Of a stretch of 64,000 nucleotides of DNA, positions 30,607 to 39,312 are shown piece by piece; position 1 is the stretch's first letter, and every line of letters starts with the position of its first letter. The DNA is from Alphaproteobacteria bacterium (GTDB lineage: Bacteria; Pseudomonadota; Alphaproteobacteria; CACIAM-22H2). A model generated the notes under the pieces. The model was not told the DNA's origin. It worked only from the letters and a program-made list of their open reading frames with translations, and did not search any database. The stretch is taken from the NCBI GenBank assembly GCA_016124335.1, contig WGNX01000005.1, positions 124,001 to 188,000 on the forward strand, given 5' to 3'. A program made the position numbers and the translations under genes.

Positions 30607-31316
30607 GCGGCGATCTCGGCCAGCACGCGCGCGAGAGCGGCCTTCGGCTCGGCGGCTTGCGTGATCGGCCGGCCGATCACGAGATGGTCGGCCCCGCGCG
30701 CAACCGCTTCGCGCGGGGTCATCACCCGCTTCTGGTCGCCGGTTGCCGCCCATTCCGGCCGGATGCCGGGCACGACAAGTTTGAATTCCGGCCCGACCTC
30801 GCGGCGCAGGCGGGCGATTTCGTGGGCCGAACAGACAACCCCGTCCATGCCGGCCGCCTTGGCCAGAACGGCGAGCCGCAACGCCTGATCGCCGGCCGGG
30901 CCACGCTGGCCGACCGCATCGAGATCGGAATCGTCGAGGCTCGTGAGGACCGTGATCGCCAGCAGCAGCGGGCGTGCGGGACCGGCGGACGATGCCGCAT
31001 CGCGGGCCGCTTCCATCATCGCGCGGCCGCCCGAGGCGTGGATCGTGAGGAAGCGGGGGCGGCAAAGTGCCGCTGCGCGCACGCCGCCTGCGACCGTGTT
31101 GGGAATGTCGTGCAGCTTCAGGTCAAGAAACAGCGGTCGCGCGCCGGCCACGGCGCGCACCCCATCGGGACCGTTCGCGACGAAAAATTCCAGGCCGAGC
31201 TTGACGGCATACCCTTCGCTACCCAGCCGCGCGAGATCGGCGGCCGCTTCCTCGCGTTGCATGCGGTCGATCGCCACGAAGATACGGGGCAAGGCTTGAG
31301 ACGACGGCTCGGACAT
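30603..31316 (-). CDS. pyrF: Orotidine 5'-phosphate decarboxylase
   Basis: Last step of UMP synthesis. The 237-residue barrel carries the catalytic motif [13 protein letters not shown] and the phosphate-binding [12 protein letters not shown]. The ATG at 31316 is chosen because FVAIDR follows at the usual spacing. Overlaps trpF by 4 bases and is divergent from pgk across 81 bases. Confidence 0.96.
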   Translation of the reverse strand: MSEPSSQALPRIFVAIDRMQREEAAADLARLGSEGYAVKLGLEFFVANGPDGVRAVAGARPLFLDLKLHDIPNTVAGGVRAAALCRPRFLTIHASGGRAMMEAARDAASSAGPARPLLLAITVLTSLDDSDLDAVGQRGPAGDQALRLAVLAKAAGMDGVVCSAHEIARLRREVGPEFKLVVPGIRPEWAATGDQKRVMTPREAVARGADHLVIGRPITQAAEPKAALARVLAEIAA

Positions 31317-31351
31317 TGCGAAGTTCTTTCCGTTGAGCGATATGAGGCTTG

Positions 31352-31374
31352 GAACCGGCGTACGAATCCGGTTC
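31352..31374. repeat. 7-bp inverted repeat between pyrF and pgk
   Basis: GAACCGG, 9 bases, CCGGTTC, in the 81-base divergent spacer. It could be an operator or an upstream hairpin of the pgk message; it overlaps no start codon. Confidence 0.4.
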
Positions 31375-31397
31375 GGCCAGCAGGATTGCCCCGCACC

Positions 31398-32591
31398 ATG
31401 AACCGTTTCAAGACCCTCGGCGATTTCGATTTTTCCGGCAAGCGCGTCCTCGTGCGCGCCGACCTCAATGTTCCCATGCAGGATGGGGCGGTTAGCGACG
31501 CGACGCGAATCGAGCGCTTTGCGCCAACCGCCGCACTTCTGGCGAGCAAGGGGGCCAGGGTTGTCGTGCTGTCGCATTTCGGCCGGCCGAAAGGGCGCGA
31601 CGAAAGCCAGTCGCTGCGCCCGCTTGTGGCGGCCCTTTCCAAGGCGGTCGGCCGCAAGGTCGCTTTTGCGGACGATTGCATCGGCCCGGCGGCGCGAAGC
31701 GCGGTCGATGCGCTGAAACCCGGCGACGTGGCGCTTCTGGAAAATCTCCGCTTCCACAAGGGAGAGGAGAAGAACGAGCCGGCCTTCGTGAAGGCGCTCG
31801 CCGAACTTGGCGACATCTACGTGAACGACGCGTTTTCCTGCGCGCATCGCGCCCATGCCTCCACCGAAGGGCTGGCCCATGCGCTGCCTTGCGCTGCCGG
31901 CCTGTTGATGCAGGCCGAACTCGATGCGCTGTCCAAGGCGCTCGAACATCCGCAGCGTCCGGTGGCCGCGGTGGTCGGCGGCTCGAAGATCTCGACCAAA
32001 CTCGATCTCATCGGCAACCTGATCCAGCGGGTCGACATCCTCGCCATCGGCGGCGGCATGGCGAACACGTTCCTTCACGCCAAGGGAATCGGCGTCGGCC
32101 GCTCGCTTTGCGAGGTCGACATGGCCGAAACGGCCCGGCGCATCATGGCCGATGCGGAATCGTCCGGCAGGCAGATCGTGCTGCCGGTCGATGCCGTCGT
32201 CGCAGGCGCATTGACCGATTCGGCGGGGGCGCAAACGGTCCCGATCGGCCGGGTTCCGGCGGACAAGATGATTTTGGACATCGGCCCGCTGTCGGTCGCC
32301 GAAACTTTGCGCATCTTCGACGGCGCGCGCACGTTGGTGTGGAACGGTCCGGTCGGTGCATTCGAGCATCCGCCCTTCGACAAGGGCACGACGGCTCTCG
32401 CCCGTGGGGTTGCCGAACGCACCAAAGCCGGCAAGCTCATGTCGGTTGCCGGTGGGGGTGACACCGTGGCGGCACTCGTCAAGGCCGGTGCGGTCGACTC
32501 GTTCGGCTATGTCTCTACGGCCGGCGGCGCATTTCTTGAGTGGCTCGAGGGCAAGGAACTGCCCGGCGTCGCCGCCTTGTCGGCGCGCTGA
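31398..32591 (+). CDS. pgk: Phosphoglycerate kinase
   Basis: Glycolytic/gluconeogenic ATP-forming step. The 397-residue protein has the N-terminal signature [19 protein letters not shown] and the nucleotide-binding [13 protein letters not shown] near the C-terminus. The ATG at 31398 starts a family-typical N-terminus. No gap/tkt neighbours are present. The stop lies 3 bases from the end of the convergent DUF2336 gene. Confidence 0.97.
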   Translation: MNRFKTLGDFDFSGKRVLVRADLNVPMQDGAVSDATRIERFAPTAALLASKGARVVVLSHFGRPKGRDESQSLRPLVAALSKAVGRKVAFADDCIGPAARSAVDALKPGDVALLENLRFHKGEEKNEPAFVKALAELGDIYVNDAFSCAHRAHASTEGLAHALPCAAGLLMQAELDALSKALEHPQRPVAAVVGGSKISTKLDLIGNLIQRVDILAIGGGMANTFLHAKGIGVGRSLCEVDMAETARRIMADAESSGRQIVLPVDAVVAGALTDSAGAQTVPIGRVPADKMILDIGPLSVAETLRIFDGARTLVWNGPVGAFEHPPFDKGTTALARGVAERTKAGKLMSVAGGGDTVAALVKAGAVDSFGYVSTAGGAFLEWLEGKELPGVAALSAR

Positions 32592-32594
32592 GGG

Positions 32595-33821
32595 TCAGTT
32601 CAGCCGCTTGAGCGGGCGGCGACGCAGGTTGTTTCCGGCATGCATCGTGCGCACGGGCGCCGGGGCCAGCGGCTCGCGCGGCGGTTCGCCGGCAGCGATC
32701 GATTCGTCGACAAGGGGACCGCGCGTCTCGCCGCGCCGCCAGGCGGACACGCGCGCTTCGGCCGTCTCGTCGTCGACGAGGTCGTAGAAAGACAGGGCAT
32801 CGAAAAGCTCGCCCGGATTGACGAGCCCGCCGGCCGGGCCGCCGAGCTGGCGCATCGCGATGAAGAATTCCGTGAACAGCGGCTTGTCGACATGGCAGCC
32901 CTTGCAGGCGACCGCGAGCGCCCGCCCGCCCTGCTCGTAGAGGCAGCGCCGGGCCGTTGCCACCGATACGCGCGTGAATTTCGCGAACAGCGTCTCGATG
33001 AGCGTACGCTCGCCCGCGCGGGCCAGCGGAAGCAGCAGCTTCAAATCGCTGACATCGTCGCGGTCGATCGCGATTTTTATGCGTTGGAGCGCGCCGTTCA
33101 GCGCGGTCGAACGCGCATGGTCGGCCATGACCTCGGCCATTGCCTCGCCGATCGCCTTGTCGAGCAAAAACGGGTCGATTTCGAAATTTTCGATGATGAA
33201 CCGGCGCAACGCTTCGGAAACCCAGCCGTACATGCGGCCGGCGAGTTTCGGATCGAGATCTTCGCGCCTGAGGATGAGTTCCTGCAGGTCGGCGTCTGCC
33301 TGGGAATGCTCGACGAGCGTCTCGAACGTTTCGTCGGCGATCGTTGCGCCCGCATTCTCCAGAACGGCGCGCACGACATCCTGTTCGCCCGGCCGGACAA
33401 GCGCGTCGCTGACCGGCGCGGAAATCCGTTCCCGGCGCGCGATGGCGATGCGATGCTGCATCGTGCGGCTGCGGATGACGTTCAGCAGTTCGCCGTCGTC
33501 AAGAAGCTCGGACTTGATCAATACCGGCCATGCAACCTCGATCCGGTCGTTGGCCAGCTGGACGATCAGCCTGCGCGGTGCGACGCCTTCGGCGGCCAGA
33601 CGCTCGGCAAGGGCCCGGCGGATCGGCATTTCGAGATCGTGGAGAAGACGCTGGAGGATTTCTTCGGCCAGCTCGCGCTCGCGCGCGGACATCGCGGCAA
33701 GGTTGGTGCCGAGGATCATGTCGCCCATGCGCGTGGCCAGATGCGCCCGCGAATCCGGGCGTTTGTCCTGGGCCAGGATCAGCAGGCCCTGCAACTGTTC
33801 GGTGTCGAATGGAATCGTCAT
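32595..33821 (-). CDS. DUF2336-domain protein
   Basis: A 408-residue, mostly helical cytoplasmic protein of the DUF2336 family found almost only in alphaproteobacteria. The N-terminal half has helical repeats (LATRMGDMILGTNLAAMSAR, RALAERLAAEGVAPRRL). Family function is not established; members often occur in species with CtrA-controlled motility. The start is ATG 33821 (MTIPFDTEQLQ); a GTG at 33860 would add 13 residues. A CtrA box lies about 265 bases upstream, closer to the divergent small ORF. Confidence 0.8.
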   Translation of the reverse strand: MTIPFDTEQLQGLLILAQDKRPDSRAHLATRMGDMILGTNLAAMSARERELAEEILQRLLHDLEMPIRRALAERLAAEGVAPRRLIVQLANDRIEVAWPVLIKSELLDDGELLNVIRSRTMQHRIAIARRERISAPVSDALVRPGEQDVVRAVLENAGATIADETFETLVEHSQADADLQELILRREDLDPKLAGRMYGWVSEALRRFIIENFEIDPFLLDKAIGEAMAEVMADHARSTALNGALQRIKIAIDRDDVSDLKLLLPLARAGERTLIETLFAKFTRVSVATARRCLYEQGGRALAVACKGCHVDKPLFTEFFIAMRQLGGPAGGLVNPGELFDALSFYDLVDDETAEARVSAWRRGETRGPLVDESIAAGEPPREPLAPAPVRTMHAGNNLRRRPLKRLN

Positions 33822-34085
33822 CGACGTTTCGTAACCGCCGCCCTTCGTTTCTCGCTGCACAACGAATTCTATTAGTAAGTCTAAATCTGAGCGCCGTGCG
33901 AATCCATGCGCGGATCATACGCCGCATCACGTTTGACTAGAAGGCGTGACATATTCGCGCGACGATTCGCAATTTGCCAAATAGCGGATGTTACAGCCGG
34001 TTTCAGGACCGCGCCGCGCAACCTGCGTGGCAAATTCGTCGCTGTTGCTGCCATGGCAGGCATACGCGGATTTTGATTTCGAGAA

Positions 34086-34100
34086 TTAACGGAGAATTAA
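34086..34100 (+). promoter_or_regulatory. Perfect CtrA-binding box
   Basis: TTAA (34086-34089), seven bases CGGAGAA, TTAA (34097-34100): an exact match to the CtrA consensus TTAA-N7-TTAA. It sits 25 bases before the ATG of the small ORF at 34126 and in the divergent spacer with the DUF2336 gene. Confidence 0.65.
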
Positions 34101-34125
34101 ATCAAATTTGCTTCTATTGCCGGCT

Positions 34126-34374
34126 ATGGAGATTCAATCAGGGTCACTTTCGGTTGCAACCGGGTTCGCGCGCCCGGATAGCACGCGTGTCACGGGACGG
34201 CCGACCTTTCCGTTGCGTGGCGGGCAATCGTCGCCAACGCAATCGGCGGCGGGTGTTCCGGCACGATCGGCCAGCAATCCCGAGGCGCAGCAGGCGGTTG
34301 CCGCCAACTTTGCCGAGGAAGCCCGCCCGACCCGAAACCTGCCCCGCGGCTCGCTCGTCGATCTCGTCGTCTGA
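34126..34374 (+). CDS. Small hypothetical protein, CtrA-box linked
   Basis: An 82-residue ORF (MEIQSGSLSVATGF... to RGSLVDLVV). It is low-complexity and probably disordered in the middle (Ser/Ala/Pro/Gln), with a defined hydrophobic C-terminal end, LVDLVV. I recognise no family. A TTG at 34108 would add six residues. Support: it directly follows a perfect CtrA box, fills the gap before the NUDIX gene and has no competing ORF. If the box works as a -35-overlapping activator site, the transcript would begin very near the ATG. Confidence 0.5.
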   Translation: MEIQSGSLSVATGFARPDSTRVTGRPTFPLRGGQSSPTQSAAGVPARSASNPEAQQAVAANFAEEARPTRNLPRGSLVDLVV

Positions 34375-34434
34375 GGTTGCCTCGGCCGGTGTGAACTTGC
34401 GCAAGGCCACTTCCGCGCGCGAAACTCGCCCGAA

Positions 34435-34974
34435 ATGAGCGATCCCAAGCCCGTCGGCCCGTCGGTCCGCGCGATTCCGGAAGGAGATACGCGCGAACGG
34501 CTTGTTTGTGCGGATTGCGGCTTCGTTCACTACGACAATCCGAAGATCGTCGTGGGCGCCGTCGTGCTGTGGCAGGGCCGCGTCCTGCTCTGCCGACGTG
34601 CGATCGCCCCCCGGGTGGGATTTTGGACCTTGCCGGCCGGATATCTCGAGCTTGGCGAATCGCCCGAGGCCGGTGCCGCGCGCGAATCGCTTGAAGAGGC
34701 GAATGCGCGCATCTCGATCGACGCGCTGCTTGGCGTCTATTCGGTCCCGCGACTGAGCCAGGTCCAGCTCATCTATCGCGCCAAACTGGTCGATGGTGAT
34801 TTTTCGCCCGGTCCCGAAAGCCAGGATGTCCAGCTTTTCGCCTGGGACCAGATACCTTGGGACGAAATCGCATTTCCGAGCGTGCGATGGGCGCTTGACC
34901 ATTGGCGGGCCATCGGCGAATCCGCGCAATTCCCGATCGGCGGAAATCCCGCCTCCCAGACCGGCGATTACTGA
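34435..34974 (+). CDS. NUDIX hydrolase with zinc-ribbon-like N-terminus
   Basis: A 179-residue protein with VCADCGFVHYDNPKIVVGAV, a Cys-X2-Cys piece typical of the ADP-ribose/NADH-pyrophosphatase-like NUDIX group. The NUDIX box GYLELGESPEAGAARESLEE matches Gx5Ex7REx2EE. Substrate unknown. The last 7 bases overlap the convergent sterol-desaturase-like gene. Confidence 0.9.
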   Translation: MSDPKPVGPSVRAIPEGDTRERLVCADCGFVHYDNPKIVVGAVVLWQGRVLLCRRAIAPRVGFWTLPAGYLELGESPEAGAARESLEEANARISIDALLGVYSVPRLSQVQLIYRAKLVDGDFSPGPESQDVQLFAWDQIPWDEIAFPSVRWALDHWRAIGESAQFPIGGNPASQTGDY

Positions 34975-35759
34975 CCGCGGCCGAAAGGCTGGGCCAGGAG
35001 GCGAAGCAGGCCTTGGCTTTCCCGCTCGCGATACGATTCGAGCCCGATCGTCAGCCCGTCCTGCCCGTCCGCCGGCTCGGCCCGGTAGGTTGCGAACAGC
35101 CTGTCCCAGATCGATACCGAGAACCCGAAATTGCTGTCCGTCTCCTCGCGGCGCGCGGAGTGGTGGATGCGGTGCATGTCGGGCGTGACGACGATCAGGC
35201 GCAACGGGCGTTCGATCCAGTCGGGCATGCGCCCGTTCGTGTGGTTGAACAGCGAGGCCGCGTTCAACAGGATCTCGAAGGCGAGGACCGATTCCGGCGA
35301 CGCCCCGATGACCGCAACGACGGCCACCTTTATCGCGAGGGAGAGGCCGATTTCGACCGGATGGAACCGGACGGCGGTCGACACGTCGAACATGGTGTCG
35401 GAATGGTGCATCCGGTGAATTGACCAGAAGACCGGGATGCGGTGGAACAGGCGATGCTGGAAATAGATCGCCAGATCGAGCGCGACGATCGAAACGACGA
35501 AAGCGGCCCAATCCGGGATTGCCAGAGCGGCAAGAAAGCCCCAGCCGTTTGCCTGCGCAGAGGCCGCGAAGGCCGCCACGCCGCCAGGCAGCACGACGCG
35601 GGTAACCAGCCCGCCCAAGACGACAAAAGCGAGATTGACCGGCCAGCGGCGCGTGCGCGCCGGCGGATCGGCCCGGCGCGGCGCAAGCGCTTCCCAAAGC
35701 GCAAAAGCGGCAAGCAGGCCGAGGAATATGCCGAGCCTGAGCGCCGCTTCGTGAGTCAT
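34968..35759 (-). CDS. Sterol desaturase / fatty acid hydroxylase family membrane protein
   Basis: A 263-residue membrane protein with several hydrophobic segments and the di-iron histidine motifs of the superfamily: HRLFH, HRMHH and, near the C-terminus, HRIHH. Bacterial members hydroxylate or desaturate lipids, carotenoids or ornithine lipids; the substrate here is unknown. The stop codon of the downstream-oriented EamA gene lies 5 bases upstream of its ATG, so the two are likely co-transcribed. Confidence 0.9.
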   Translation of the reverse strand: MTHEAALRLGIFLGLLAAFALWEALAPRRADPPARTRRWPVNLAFVVLGGLVTRVVLPGGVAAFAASAQANGWGFLAALAIPDWAAFVVSIVALDLAIYFQHRLFHRIPVFWSIHRMHHSDTMFDVSTAVRFHPVEIGLSLAIKVAVVAVIGASPESVLAFEILLNAASLFNHTNGRMPDWIERPLRLIVVTPDMHRIHHSARREETDSNFGFSVSIWDRLFATYRAEPADGQDGLTIGLESYRERESQGLLRLLAQPFGRGQ

Positions 35760-35763
35760 CGGA

Positions 35764-36663
35764 TCACCCGATCTTGAAATTCATCGCCAGCAGCCCGGCA
35801 ACCAGCACGAACGCCGAGGCGACCCGAAGCATACCGAAGCGCTCGCCGAGCAGGAACGTTCCCATCAACGACGCGAACAGCACCGACGTTTCGCGCAACG
35901 CCGAGACATGCGCGATGGCCCCGAGGCTTGCCGCCCAGATCGCGATCCCGTAGCCGATCGTCGCGACGACCCCGCCGGCCGTGCCGCGCCACCAGAATTT
36001 ACGTATGTAGTCGAAAATCACGGGACCGCGCCGCACCATCGCGAAAACAAACACCCACGGCCCCTCCAGCAGGTTGAGCCAGACGATATAAGAAAGCGCA
36101 TTGCCTGAATGCCGCGCGCCCAACCCGTCGACGACCGTATAGGCCGCAATCGTCACGCCGGTGCACACCGCGAGCAGGATCGCACGGCGTTCGGAGAAAT
36201 CCGGAATGCCGCGGCCGAAAGCAAGCCCGGCAATGCCAAGCGACACAAGCCCGACACCGACCGATTCGCGGAAATTCAGGAACTCGCCGACGATCGTGCC
36301 GGACATGATCGCCACCAACGTCGGCCCCAGCCCGCGCGCGATCGGATAGACCAGTGACAGGTCGCCATGCGCATAGGCGCGCAGCAGGAAGATGTAATAG
36401 AAAACGTGAATGAGGACGGAGGCGATCAGGAAAGGCCACGCCTCAGGAGCCGGCAGCGGCACGAACGGCACCATCACAAGACCGAAAACGCAGCCGGCCA
36501 TCATGACGAGCCCGAATGAGGCGAGCCGGTCGGGGTCGGATTTGATGACGGCGTTCCAGGAGGCGTGCATCAGGGCCGCGAGCAGGACAAAGCCCGCAAC
36601 CGTCGGATCGACCTTTTCCAATTTCCCCCCGGCAACAGCGCGCCACGACTCGCCGTGACGCAT
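35764..36663 (-). CDS. EamA/DMT-family transporter
   Basis: A 299-residue inner-membrane protein with about ten hydrophobic helices, EamA-like; HASWNAVIKSDPDRLASF and YPIARGLGPTLVAIMSG belong to the first repeat. Probable metabolite exporter, substrate unknown. ATG 36663 is used; a TTG 15 codons on is possible and would sit closer to the first helix. Co-directional with the sterol desaturase-like gene (4-base gap). Confidence 0.85.
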   Translation of the reverse strand: MRHGESWRAVAGGKLEKVDPTVAGFVLLAALMHASWNAVIKSDPDRLASFGLVMMAGCVFGLVMVPFVPLPAPEAWPFLIASVLIHVFYYIFLLRAYAHGDLSLVYPIARGLGPTLVAIMSGTIVGEFLNFRESVGVGLVSLGIAGLAFGRGIPDFSERRAILLAVCTGVTIAAYTVVDGLGARHSGNALSYIVWLNLLEGPWVFVFAMVRRGPVIFDYIRKFWWRGTAGGVVATIGYGIAIWAASLGAIAHVSALRETSVLFASLMGTFLLGERFGMLRVASAFVLVAGLLAMNFKIG

Positions 36664-36689
36664 AACTGTAACGGAACGCCGGCAGGCAT

Positions 36690-36734
36690 ACCCCAAAAAG
36701 CAGAAGGGGCGCGGGAGAAGAACCCCCACGCCCC
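36690..36734 (-). terminator. Intrinsic terminator of the lysine-rich micro-ORF
   Basis: On the minus strand GGGGCGTGGG (36734-36725) pairs with CCCGCGCCCC (36715-36706), 10 bp with one G-U pair, followed by TTCTGCTTTTT. It lies between the micro-ORF stop and the EamA ATG, so it isolates the micro-ORF as its own unit. Confidence 0.6.
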
Positions 36735-36757
36735 CAAATGCACCGAGCGAAAACCGC

Positions 36758-36808
36758 TTACTTCTTCTTCTTAGCGGCCTTCTTCTTCGCCTTCTTCTTC
36801 GCAGCCAT
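36758..36808 (-). CDS. 16-residue lysine-rich micro-protein
   Basis: Translates to MAAKKKAKKKAAKKKK followed by TAA. Eleven of 16 residues are Lys, all encoded by AAG. The ATG at 36808 is preceded by AAGGAGT at ideal spacing, stronger than at most genes in this window, and a terminator-like hairpin follows the stop. The composition resembles histone-H1-like tails or ribosome/nucleic-acid-binding peptides; that role is inference. It is below the length cutoff of normal gene finders. Alternatives: a leader peptide, or a Lys-codon-rich attenuator whose hairpin responds to lysine supply. Confidence 0.6.
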   Translation of the reverse strand: MAAKKKAKKKAAKKKK

Positions 36809-37159
36809 GATTGACTCCTTGTTTCCGATGGTGTCGGACCGGGAAAGGCGCGCCTGAAGCCTGAGCGGAGTCGGGTGACTGTCCCGACCCTTTTGACCTC
36901 CGGCGGAGTTGGAGCCCTCCCTGGAACGATCCGAACGTGGCTAGAACATCATTTTGAACAAGGGCATGTCAAGGAAATTCAATATGAGGGGGGTTGACAA
37001 CCGCACTTCCACTATCGTTAGCGGTCGACCCATTGGCTTGCGAGAGTCGAAAGATTCGTCTCTAGCGCTAGTGAACGACAGCGAAAAAACCCTGATAAAA
37101 TCGGGACAATTCGCGTGTCGATGAATCGCGCACACGTTACGGATTTTCGTGCGATGCGA
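36809..37159. other. 351-bp intergenic region between ftsY and the micro-ORF
   Basis: No credible longer ORF. From right to left (minus strand) it holds the ftsY terminator (37084-37105), a perfect 10-bp palindrome CTAGCGCTAG (37062-37071), and a TTGACA on the minus strand (36972-36967) that could be the -35 of the micro-ORF, with only a poor -10. A GTCGGG/CCCGAC hairpin (36871-36889) also lies in its leader. A second TTGACA (36994-36999) faces the other way. Confidence 0.6.
37084..37105 (-). terminator. Intrinsic terminator after ftsY
   Basis: On the minus strand CCCGAT-TTT-ATC-A-GGG forms a 6-bp stem with one bulge, followed by six Ts. It lies 55 bases beyond the ftsY stop. Confidence 0.6.
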
Positions 37160-38077
37160 TCACGCATCGAGGTCGAGGAGACCCTTCGAAAAACTTTGCG
37201 CATCGAACGCGCGAAGGTCGTCGATTCCCTCTCCGACACCGATCAACACCGTCGGAGTCGCGAATCGATTCGCGATCGCGACCAAAACGCCGCCCTTGGC
37301 ACTGCCGTCGAGCTTCGTGACGACGAGCGCGCCGACATCGACCATGCTTTTGAAAGTCTCGACCTGCTGGATCGCATTCTGGCCGATCGTCGCATCGAGA
37401 ACGAGGATCGTGTCATGCGGTGCGGATGCATCGAGCTTCTTCAAGACGCGGACGATCTTTTTCAATTCGTCCATCAGGTCGGCCTTGTTGTGCAGCCGGC
37501 CGGCCGTATCGATCAGCAGCACGTCGCTGCCGGCCGCGCGTGCCTTTTCAAGCGCTTCGAACGCCAATGCCGCCGGATCGGCGCCTTCGCGCGACGTTAC
37601 GACGGGAACGCCCGTCCGTTCGCCCCAGATTTCAAGCTGACGGACCGCCGCGGCACGGAACGTATCGCCGGCGGCCAGCATCACCGACTTTCCTTCGGCC
37701 TTCAGCGTGGAAGCGATCTTGCCGATCGTCGTCGTCTTGCCGCTGCCGTTGACGCCAACGACGAGAACCACATGTGGCCGGCGCGTGGGATCAGGCGCCC
37801 AGGTCTTTGCCACGGGCGCGAGGATCTGGGAAATTTCGCTGGCGAGAATTCGGCGCACTTCGATTGACGGCGTATCGGCGGGAAGCTTGCGTGCGCGCAG
37901 GCCTTCGACAAGCTTTGCCGCGACGGCCGGACCGAGATCGGCTTCGATCAGCGCATCCTCAAGCGCTTCGAGCGACGTCGCATCGAGCCGGCCGAGATTG
38001 AGGGCACGGCCGATCCCCTCCACAAGTTTTCCGGAGGATTTGCGCAGACCGTTCTTGAGGCGCGAAAACCAGCTCAC
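37160..38077 (-). CDS. ftsY: Signal recognition particle receptor FtsY
   Basis: SRP-receptor GTPase that docks ribosome-nascent chain complexes at the membrane. The 305-residue protein has an N domain of four helices, the P-loop GVNGSGKTTTIGK (108-120), DTAGR and TKLDGSAKGG. The acidic A domain of the E. coli protein is missing; the N-terminus MSWFSRLKNGL looks like a short amphipathic membrane-binding helix. Overlaps mtaB by 4 bases. Confidence 0.96.
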   Translation of the reverse strand: MSWFSRLKNGLRKSSGKLVEGIGRALNLGRLDATSLEALEDALIEADLGPAVAAKLVEGLRARKLPADTPSIEVRRILASEISQILAPVAKTWAPDPTRRPHVVLVVGVNGSGKTTTIGKIASTLKAEGKSVMLAAGDTFRAAAVRQLEIWGERTGVPVVTSREGADPAALAFEALEKARAAGSDVLLIDTAGRLHNKADLMDELKKIVRVLKKLDASAPHDTILVLDATIGQNAIQQVETFKSMVDVGALVVTKLDGSAKGGVLVAIANRFATPTVLIGVGEGIDDLRAFDAQSFSKGLLDLDA

Positions 38078-39312
38078 GCGGCCTCCGCGACCAGACCGGC
38101 GCCCTCGCGGCCCGTGATGCGCGCGTGAACCATCGCGCCGCGTGCGCGGGGCGCGACAAGGCGCACGCGCACGCCCTGCGCGTCGAGCCCGTCGATGCCC
38201 GAGCGTTCGACAAGCACTTCCGTGCGCGCACCGATGCGTCCTTCGAGATAACGGGTGCGCGCGAGGTCGGCGGCCGTGCGCAGACGGTGCGCGCGCTCGC
38301 GCACGATGCTGTCGCCCAGTGCCGGCATGCGTGCGGCCGGCGTTCCGGGTCGTGCGGAGTAGGCGAATGCATGGACATGCGCGAGACCCATCTCGTCGAC
38401 AAGCGCGAGCGTATTGGCGAATGCCGCTTCGCTTTCGGTCGGAAAGCCCGCGATCAGGTCGGCGGCGATGGCGATTTCCGGCCGCGCCTCGCGGATTTGC
38501 CCGGCAACTGCAAGTGCCTGTGCGCGCGAATGGCGCCGTTTCATGCGCTTCAGGATCAGATCGTCGCCCGACTGAAGGGAAAGATGCAGAAACGGCGCAA
38601 GCCGGCGTTCATTTGCGAAGAGATCGACAAGCCGCCCGTCGATTTCGGCCGGGTCGAGCGAGGAAAGTCGCAGGCGCGAAAGTTCGGGAACCTCGGCCAA
38701 GAGGCGCGCGCACAAGTCGCCGAGCCGTGGCCGGGCGGGAAGGTCCTCCCCCCAGGATGTCAGGTCGACGCCCGTCAGGACCACTTCGCGTCGCCCGGCC
38801 GCGACCGCACGCTTCACGCGCACGACGGCGTCCCCAGGCGCCAGCGAACGCGACGGTCCGCGCGCGAACGGGATGATGCAGAACGTGCAGCGGTGATCGC
38901 AGCCTTGCTGCACTTCGATGAAGGCGCGGGTCCGGTTTTCCGAAAATCCGATATCCACGGGCACGAAGGTCTGGGGGGCCATCACGTCGCTGCGGCCGGG
39001 CATGCGCGCGCGCCAGAGTTCGGCCGAGAGCTTGTCGCGGTTGCCGACGACCGCGGCAACACCGTCCATGTCGGAAAAGCGCGCCGGATCGAGTTGTGCC
39101 GCACAGCCCGTCACGACGATCCGGCGGCCGGGATTTGCGCGCCGCAGGCGCCGGATCGCGGCCATCGAGTCGCGCTCGGCCTCCCGCGTCACCGCACAGG
39201 TATTGACGACAAGCGTCTCGTCGTCACCCGCCGCGTTCAGCAGGGATTCGATCGTTGCGGCTTCGGCGGCATTGAGTCGGCAACCGATGCTGACGACGCG
39301 CGTGCCGCTCAT
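38074..39312 (-). CDS. mtaB: tRNA t6A37 methylthiotransferase MtaB
   Basis: Radical-SAM enzyme making ms2t6A37 in tRNA. The N-terminal MTTase domain has Cys11, Cys39 and Cys70 for one [4Fe-4S] cluster. The radical-SAM motif C-X3-C-X2-C is Cys138, Cys142, Cys145. A C-terminal TRAM-like region follows. 412 residues, normal for MtaB. The ATG at 39312 overlaps the dapF stop. Confidence 0.94.
   Translation of the reverse strand: MSGTRVVSIGCRLNAAEAATIESLLNAAGDDETLVVNTCAVTREAERDSMAAIRRLRRANPGRRIVVTGCAAQLDPARFSDMDGVAAVVGNRDKLSAELWRARMPGRSDVMAPQTFVPVDIGFSENRTRAFIEVQQGCDHRCTFCIIPFARGPSRSLAPGDAVVRVKRAVAAGRREVVLTGVDLTSWGEDLPARPRLGDLCARLLAEVPELSRLRLSSLDPAEIDGRLVDLFANERRLAPFLHLSLQSGDDLILKRMKRRHSRAQALAVAGQIREARPEIAIAADLIAGFPTESEAAFANTLALVDEMGLAHVHAFAYSARPGTPAARMPALGDSIVRERAHRLRTAADLARTRYLEGRIGARTEVLVERSGIDGLDAQGVRVRLVAPRARGAMVHARITGREGAGLVAEAA

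Noticed and set aside
33881..34063. 60-codon minus-strand frame in the DUF2336/small-ORF spacer
   Set aside because: No ribosome site, no similarity, and it lies in the likely promoter region; the plus-strand ORF with the CtrA box is the better candidate.
36758..36808. CTT/TTC tandem repeat as a simple repeat or CRISPR-like element
   Set aside because: It is the antisense of clustered AAG lysine codons in a frame with start, stop and Shine-Dalgarno; there is no spacer/repeat periodicity.
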